Shown one piece after another: positions 4,589 through 6,940 of a stretch of DNA of 6,940 nt. A model generated the notes under the pieces. That model made no database searches. It saw nothing but the letters and a program-made list of their open reading frames with translations, and was not told where the DNA came from. Source of the DNA: Candidatus Iainarchaeum sp. (GTDB taxonomy: Archaea > Micrarchaeota > Micrarchaeia > Anstonellales > Bilamarchaeaceae); NCBI GenBank assembly GCA_028714395.1, contig JAQTMJ010000041.1, positions 1 through 6,940 of the forward strand, given 5' to 3'. Both the position numbers and the translations under genes were made by a program. Numbering within the stretch: position 1 is the first letter of the stretch; each line of letters opens with the position of its first letter.

Positions 4589-5296
4589 TCATTTCACGTA
4601 TTTCGCAATCTCCTTTTCGCCCATGGTTGCGAATTTCTTCCTGCCCCCTTCTATGTACGAGACCTCGACATTCTCGCTCTGGAGCTTCTCCTCGCTGGTC
4701 TTCTTGAGCGCGCCAAGCGCAAGGGCTATGGAATCATCAAGGGTCATGGAGTCCTTGTACCCCTTCTCAAGTATCTCATCCACCTCCTTCTTGGCGCTCC
4801 CGATGGAATCGGCCTTGAACCCGGTCATGGCCCCCGAAGGCTCGGCTTCGTACAGCCTGGGCCTGTCATCGTAACCTGCAATGAGCAGGGAAACCCCGAA
4901 CGGCCTTATGCCCCCGTACTGGGTGTACACCTGCATCAAGTCGCAGATATCTCTCGCGATGCTCTCAACCGGCGCAGGCTCGCTGTAGCTGAGCCTGTGC
5001 TTCTGCGCTTCCAAACGCCCGGTATCAACCAGCTTCCTCGCGTCGGCTATGAGCCCGGACGCGGTGAAAGCTATGTGCGAGTCTATGTCAAACACTTTCT
5101 TCAGGGATTCCGGGACGATGAGCTTGCTGTAGGTGCTCTTGTGCGCTATGAGCGCCACGCTGTCCTTGGCGACTATGCCTATGGCAGTCGCGCCCCTCTT
5201 CACCGCCTCCTTCGCGTATTCTACCTGGAACAGCCTGCCGTCAGGGCTGAAAACCGTTATCGCCCTGTCGTATGCCTGCGGAGAAACACCGTACAT
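4589..5296 (-). CDS. psmA: 20S proteasome alpha subunit
   Basis: 235 residues, normal for archaeal PsmA. The N-terminal alpha-type signature YDRAITVFSPDGRLFQVEYA (9-28) is complete; alpha subunits form the outer, gating rings of the 20S particle and carry no catalytic threonine, as here. Other conserved stretches are TASGLIADARKLVD (78-91), YTQYGGIRPFGVSLLIAG (124-141), and the IGSAKKEV segment. K66/K67 lies where the lysine that receives the ATPase C-terminal HbYX tail is expected. The start at 5296 is fixed by a strong Shine-Dalgarno, so the upstream in-frame ATG at 5320 is not used. No beta subunit or PAN gene is visible in the window. The gene shares an upstream region with a divergent membrane-protein gene. 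Confidence 0.95.
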   Translation of the reverse strand: MYGVSPQAYDRAITVFSPDGRLFQVEYAKEAVKRGATAIGIVAKDSVALIAHKSTYSKLIVPESLKKVFDIDSHIAFTASGLIADARKLVDTGRLEAQKHRLSYSEPAPVESIARDICDLMQVYTQYGGIRPFGVSLLIAGYDDRPRLYEAEPSGAMTGFKADSIGSAKKEVDEILEKGYKDSMTLDDSIALALGALKKTSEEKLQSENVEVSYIEGGRKKFATMGEKEIAKYVK

Positions 5297-5300
5297 ATTT

Positions 5301-5307
5301 TCACCTC
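5301..5307 (-). promoter_or_regulatory. Shine-Dalgarno of psmA
   Basis: GAGGTGA on the minus strand, four bases before ATG 5296. It is the strongest ribosome binding site in the window and decides the start. Confidence 0.85.
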
Positions 5308-5364
5308 GTAGATTAACCAAACAATCTAACGGAATTAGTTTCGCTCTTATTGTGAACCTATTTC

Positions 5365-5374
5365 ATATATAAAT
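5365..5374. promoter_or_regulatory. Shared divergent TATA region for psmA and the 5408-5761 gene
   Basis: ATATATAAAT on plus reads ATTTATATAT on minus, an acceptable TATA box in both directions. On plus it predicts a start near 5395, leaving a short leader with a GGGAGG site. On minus it predicts a start near 5344 and a leader of about 48 bases for psmA. No other convincing psmA TATA box is present. Confidence 0.5.
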
Positions 5375-5396
5375 GTTTTCCCTGTTATTGCTGAAC

Positions 5397-5402
5397 GGGA
5401 GG
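5397..5402 (+). promoter_or_regulatory. Shine-Dalgarno of the 5408-5761 gene
   Basis: GGGAGG lies five bases before ATG 5408, supporting that start codon. Confidence 0.6.
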
Positions 5403-5407
5403 CATTA

Positions 5408-5761
5408 ATGCGATTTGTCCATCTGTTCTATCTATCACTCTTCATTCCGCTCTGCTCAGCCGCGTCCCTGGAGGATTTCGCGCTTCCGCTCCTGTGCGTC
5501 TCGGGCCTCGCAATAATTCTCGCGCTCGGGATTGCAGCCTACATCTATTATAAGGGCGAGGATAGGGGCGAGACTCAGGGCAGCCCGGAGGAGCCCGGGA
5601 CGCAGGAGAGCGTCCGCGCACCGGTTCATCCGGAAGCCAAGCCTGAAATCCGGCAAAAGCCCGGCGCAAAGTTCCTCATGGCGCTTTTCGTGCCTGCGCA
5701 GAAGCGCAACGGCTGGAAGTCCGAGACAAGGACAAGAGTGTTTCACATCTCCGAGAACTAG
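5408..5761 (+). CDS. Small single-pass membrane protein, unrecognised
   Basis: 117 residues. Residues 1-19 resemble a signal peptide (hydrophobic FYLSLFIPLCSAA). Residues 25-48 are a second hydrophobic helix ending in YIYYKG, followed by an acidic, proline-rich linker (50-88) and a basic C-terminal segment. This predicts an anchored protein with the tail in the cytoplasm, if the first segment is cleaved. I recognise no family. A promoter, a Shine-Dalgarno site and sensible hydrophobic architecture support it as real over the longer arginine-rich frame that overlaps it. It ends one base from the convergent gene at 5763. Confidence 0.65.
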   Translation: MRFVHLFYLSLFIPLCSAASLEDFALPLLCVSGLAIILALGIAAYIYYKGEDRGETQGSPEEPGTQESVRAPVHPEAKPEIRQKPGAKFLMALFVPAQKRNGWKSETRTRVFHISEN

Positions 5762-5762
5762 C

Positions 5763-6491
5763 TCAATGCTTTCTTCTGTTCCGTCTATCTTTCCCGGACT
5801 TCGCAGAGCTTCTTTTCGGCCTGCGCTTCGCCTTCGGCGCCTTTGCTGTTTTCTCCCTGATTCCGGCAGCTATCCTTTCGTACTCGCTTTCGTCCACCAC
5901 TCCCAGGTAAAGCCCCTTGCCGAAAGGGGTAATCTGCTCCGCGTTCGCTACCACCACGCGCGCCTTCTTTCCTATCTCCAGCGCCCCGAGCCCGGCCCTG
6001 GAATTCTCGATTTCCCCGCTCCCATTGAGCGAGTAAATGTCAAGGTGCGTCGGAGTTGCAAGCACGAGCACGCTCTGCTTCGGGTCGTCGGACCTCCTTA
6101 CGGTGCATCCGCAGACCATCTCGTAATCCGGTATTTCGAGGCTTCTTGCGCGCTCCAGGATGCCGGAAGTCTCGAAAGCCGCCTGCTTCCCTTCGAAAGA
6201 CAGCCCGTTGGTTATGCGCGTCACGCTCATGTGCGGGTCCACCATCGTTCTCTCAACGGTCCACTCGTCCGCCTTCAGGAGCTCCTCGCTCAGCTCCAGG
6301 TTGAATTTCAGCTGCTTCAGGACCCTGCGCATCGCAAGCGTTCGCGTATTCACTATCATGTCAGCAATCTCGGCCTGCCCTATCTTCTCCTCAATGGCAT
6401 TGGTCGGGGCGTGGCCTTTGCTGAATCTTTCCTTTTTCTCCTTGGTGAAAATGGCGAAAACCCTTGGTTTTCCGGCTAATTTCAGGGCCAT
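5763..6491 (-). CDS. Unrecognised protein with a strongly basic C-terminal tail
   Basis: 242 residues, no membrane segment or signal peptide. The N-terminal half is helical and charged (KFNLELSEELLKADEW, 62-77). The middle carries a C127-G-C129 pair (MVCGCTVRR) and beta-rich stretches (SVLVLATPTHLDIYSL, 140-155; KKARVVVANAEQI, 175-187). The final 26 residues contain 14 Lys/Arg, typical of a nucleic-acid- or ribosome-binding extension. The start is ATG 6491, exactly 25 bases from the TATA box centre; the upstream ATG at 6524 would lie before that box. I cannot name a family. A role with RNA or DNA is inferred only from the basic tail. An arginine/proline-rich open frame on the opposite strand is a compositional shadow. 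Confidence 0.75.
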   Translation of the reverse strand: MALKLAGKPRVFAIFTKEKKERFSKGHAPTNAIEEKIGQAEIADMIVNTRTLAMRRVLKQLKFNLELSEELLKADEWTVERTMVDPHMSVTRITNGLSFEGKQAAFETSGILERARSLEIPDYEMVCGCTVRRSDDPKQSVLVLATPTHLDIYSLNGSGEIENSRAGLGALEIGKKARVVVANAEQITPFGKGLYLGVVDESEYERIAAGIREKTAKAPKAKRRPKRSSAKSGKDRRNRRKH

Positions 6492-6510
6492 GGCGCAATA
6501 ACCCAGCCCA

Positions 6511-6520
6511 TAATTTAAAA
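6511..6520 (-). promoter_or_regulatory. TATA box of the 5763-6491 gene
   Basis: TTTTAAATTA on the minus strand, centred 25 bases before ATG 6491, predicts a leaderless mRNA. Confidence 0.65.
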
Positions 6521-6551
6521 CCATTGCGTTCGGCCCATCTCTTTTTTCTTC

Positions 6552-6569
6552 AAATTCTTAAAAGAATTT
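6552..6569. repeat. AT-rich inverted repeat
   Basis: AAATTCTT and AAGAATTT form a perfect 8-bp dyad around AA. It lies about 60 bases upstream of the minus-strand gene start. It could be a protein-binding site or a TATA element. Confidence 0.45.
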
Positions 6570-6618
6570 TATTTCAAAATATTTAGCATTATAATAATAA
6601 AATAAAGCACCGTTTTTT

Positions 6619-6662
6619 CCGCCTGGCTTCCAGGACCGGCAAAAGCCCGCGGCGGGATTTTT
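6619..6662 (+). terminator. Two GC-rich hairpins followed by a T-run
   Basis: CCTGG (6622-6626) pairs with CCAGG (6630-6634) around CTT, extended by CCG / CGG with a 2-base bulge. A second hairpin, CCCG (6646-6649) / CGGG (6653-6656) around CGG, is followed by A and five Ts. The shape suits termination of a plus-strand transcript, yet no plus-strand gene precedes it, so it may end a small RNA started in the AT-rich block. Confidence 0.4.
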
Positions 6663-6728
6663 GTGTGGGACTTGGTAAACTTTAATTCCTTCTACGCCGT
6701 GAAAATGCGCATAAGCCATCACAGAAGA

Positions 6729-6737
6729 TTTATAAAT
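6729..6737 (+). promoter_or_regulatory. TATA box upstream of the 6887 gene
   Basis: TTTATAAAT predicts a transcript start near 6758, about 130 bases before the next start codon. That is far longer than any other leader in the window. Confidence 0.6.
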
Positions 6738-6757
6738 TATAATGCAAAAAGCAGTTT

Positions 6758-6870
6758 ATCCGCCGATTCTCTATGCAGAGCCGGTGTAAATTCTGTGAAA
6801 TTCGGCGCTGGATGCATAATCCCGCGCTGCTGCCGCGCCCGAAGCATCGCTTCGGCGCCTTGATGCTGAA
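6758..6870 (+). ncRNA. Structured leader RNA or small RNA (tentative)
   Basis: From the predicted start, several helices can form. CGCCGA (6761-6766) pairs with TCGGCG (6802-6807), enclosing CTCT / AGAG (6769-6780). GGAT / ATCC (6810-6822) extends by GCGC / GCGC (6805-6827), competing with the first. CCGAAGC / GCTTCGG (6839-6855) has a 3-base loop ATC and a bulged extension. Competing helices are typical of leader regulation, but I match it to no known riboswitch or sRNA class. Confidence 0.35.
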
Positions 6871-6886
6871 ATGTATGGTGGTAAGT

Positions 6887-6940
6887 ATGGATGGAAACTC
6901 AACTTGGAAATCTGCTTTGCTGGCACTATTCGTGCTGGTG
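6887..6940 (+). CDS. Start of an exported or membrane protein (partial, 3' end outside window)
   Basis: Eighteen codons from ATG 6887 give a short polar N-terminus with W7-K8 followed by SALLALFVLV, the beginning of a signal peptide or first membrane helix. GGTGGT at 6877-6882 is a Shine-Dalgarno candidate. ATG 6875 is in frame and possible. Nothing can be said about the mature protein. Confidence 0.6.
   Translation, partial: MDGNSTWKSALLALFVLV

Larger units (their letters stand above)
6525..6886. other. Long intergenic region with mixed AT-rich and GC-rich structure
   Basis: This 362-base gap is the longest gene-free stretch in the window. It runs in order: an AT-rich block (about 6541-6608), a GC-rich hairpin pair ending in a T-run (6619-6662), an undistinguished stretch (6663-6725), a TATA box (6729-6737), and a structured leader to the next gene. 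I see no tRNA-like T-loop, no rRNA fragment and no CRISPR repeat. An open frame from GTG 6663 lacks a promoter, a ribosome site and protein-like composition. Confidence 0.6.

Noticed and set aside
5532..6479. Long 315-codon plus-strand open frame
   Set aside because: It is arginine-, serine- and proline-rich with no recognisable domain, overlaps two better-supported genes and has no promoter or ribosome site. It is a shadow of the minus-strand gene at 5763-6491.
6663..6863. 66-codon frame starting with GTG
   Set aside because: No ribosome site or protein-like pattern; it runs through the predicted promoter and structured leader of the next gene.
6758..6870. tRNA or known riboswitch
   Set aside because: No T-loop or anticodon-arm geometry and no riboswitch consensus that I recognise; only generic helices are supported.

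Overview
The window looks archaeal. TATA boxes (TTTATAAA-like) sit about 25 bases upstream of several start codons, which fits leaderless mRNAs. Shine-Dalgarno sites are of the archaeal GGTGA type. The gene content includes a proteasome alpha subunit, an archaeal-type UMP kinase, a translin-family protein and a SecD C-terminus. Isoleucine is often encoded by ATA and gene spacing is very tight. Small genome size and an uncultivated lineage (a DPANN-type archaeon such as Diapherotrites or Micrarchaeota) would fit, but that assignment is inference only.

Layout. 1-187 is the end of secD. 253-738 encodes a small cysteine-containing protein of unknown function. 820-1316 is a RelE-type toxin-antitoxin pair behind a TATA box embedded in a dyad. 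1318-2004 (minus) is pyrH, ending one base from the toxin gene. 2109-3277 is a three-gene run: MNT nucleotidyltransferase antitoxin, HEPN ribonuclease toxin, and a translin-family protein. 3276-3445 is a non-coding insertion of five nearly contiguous hairpins flanked by a 15-bp direct repeat. 3485-4540 encodes a secreted, sequon-rich lipoprotein-like protein with a metallo-beta-lactamase/ComEC-like fold whose metal ligands look lost. 4589-5296 (minus) is psmA. 5408-5761 is a small single-pass membrane protein. 5763-6491 (minus) is an unrecognised protein with a very basic tail. 6525-6886 is a long intergenic region with an AT-rich block, GC-rich hairpins and a structured leader, ending at the start of a gene for an exported or membrane protein (6887-6940, cut by the window).

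How it fits together. Housekeeping genes (secD, pyrH, psmA) are interleaved with two toxin-antitoxin modules of different chemistry. In both modules the antitoxin comes first and overlaps the toxin by an ATGA. The translin gene is read from a Shine-Dalgarno site overlapping the toxin stop codon, so a likely ribonuclease toxin and a predicted RNA-binding protein share a transcript.

The best candidate for something undescribed is the hairpin array at 3276-3445. It appears to have inserted at the point where the translin stop codon overlapped the TATA box of the next gene. It duplicated 15 bp, so both the stop and the core promoter survived. The mechanism and any transcript are unknown.
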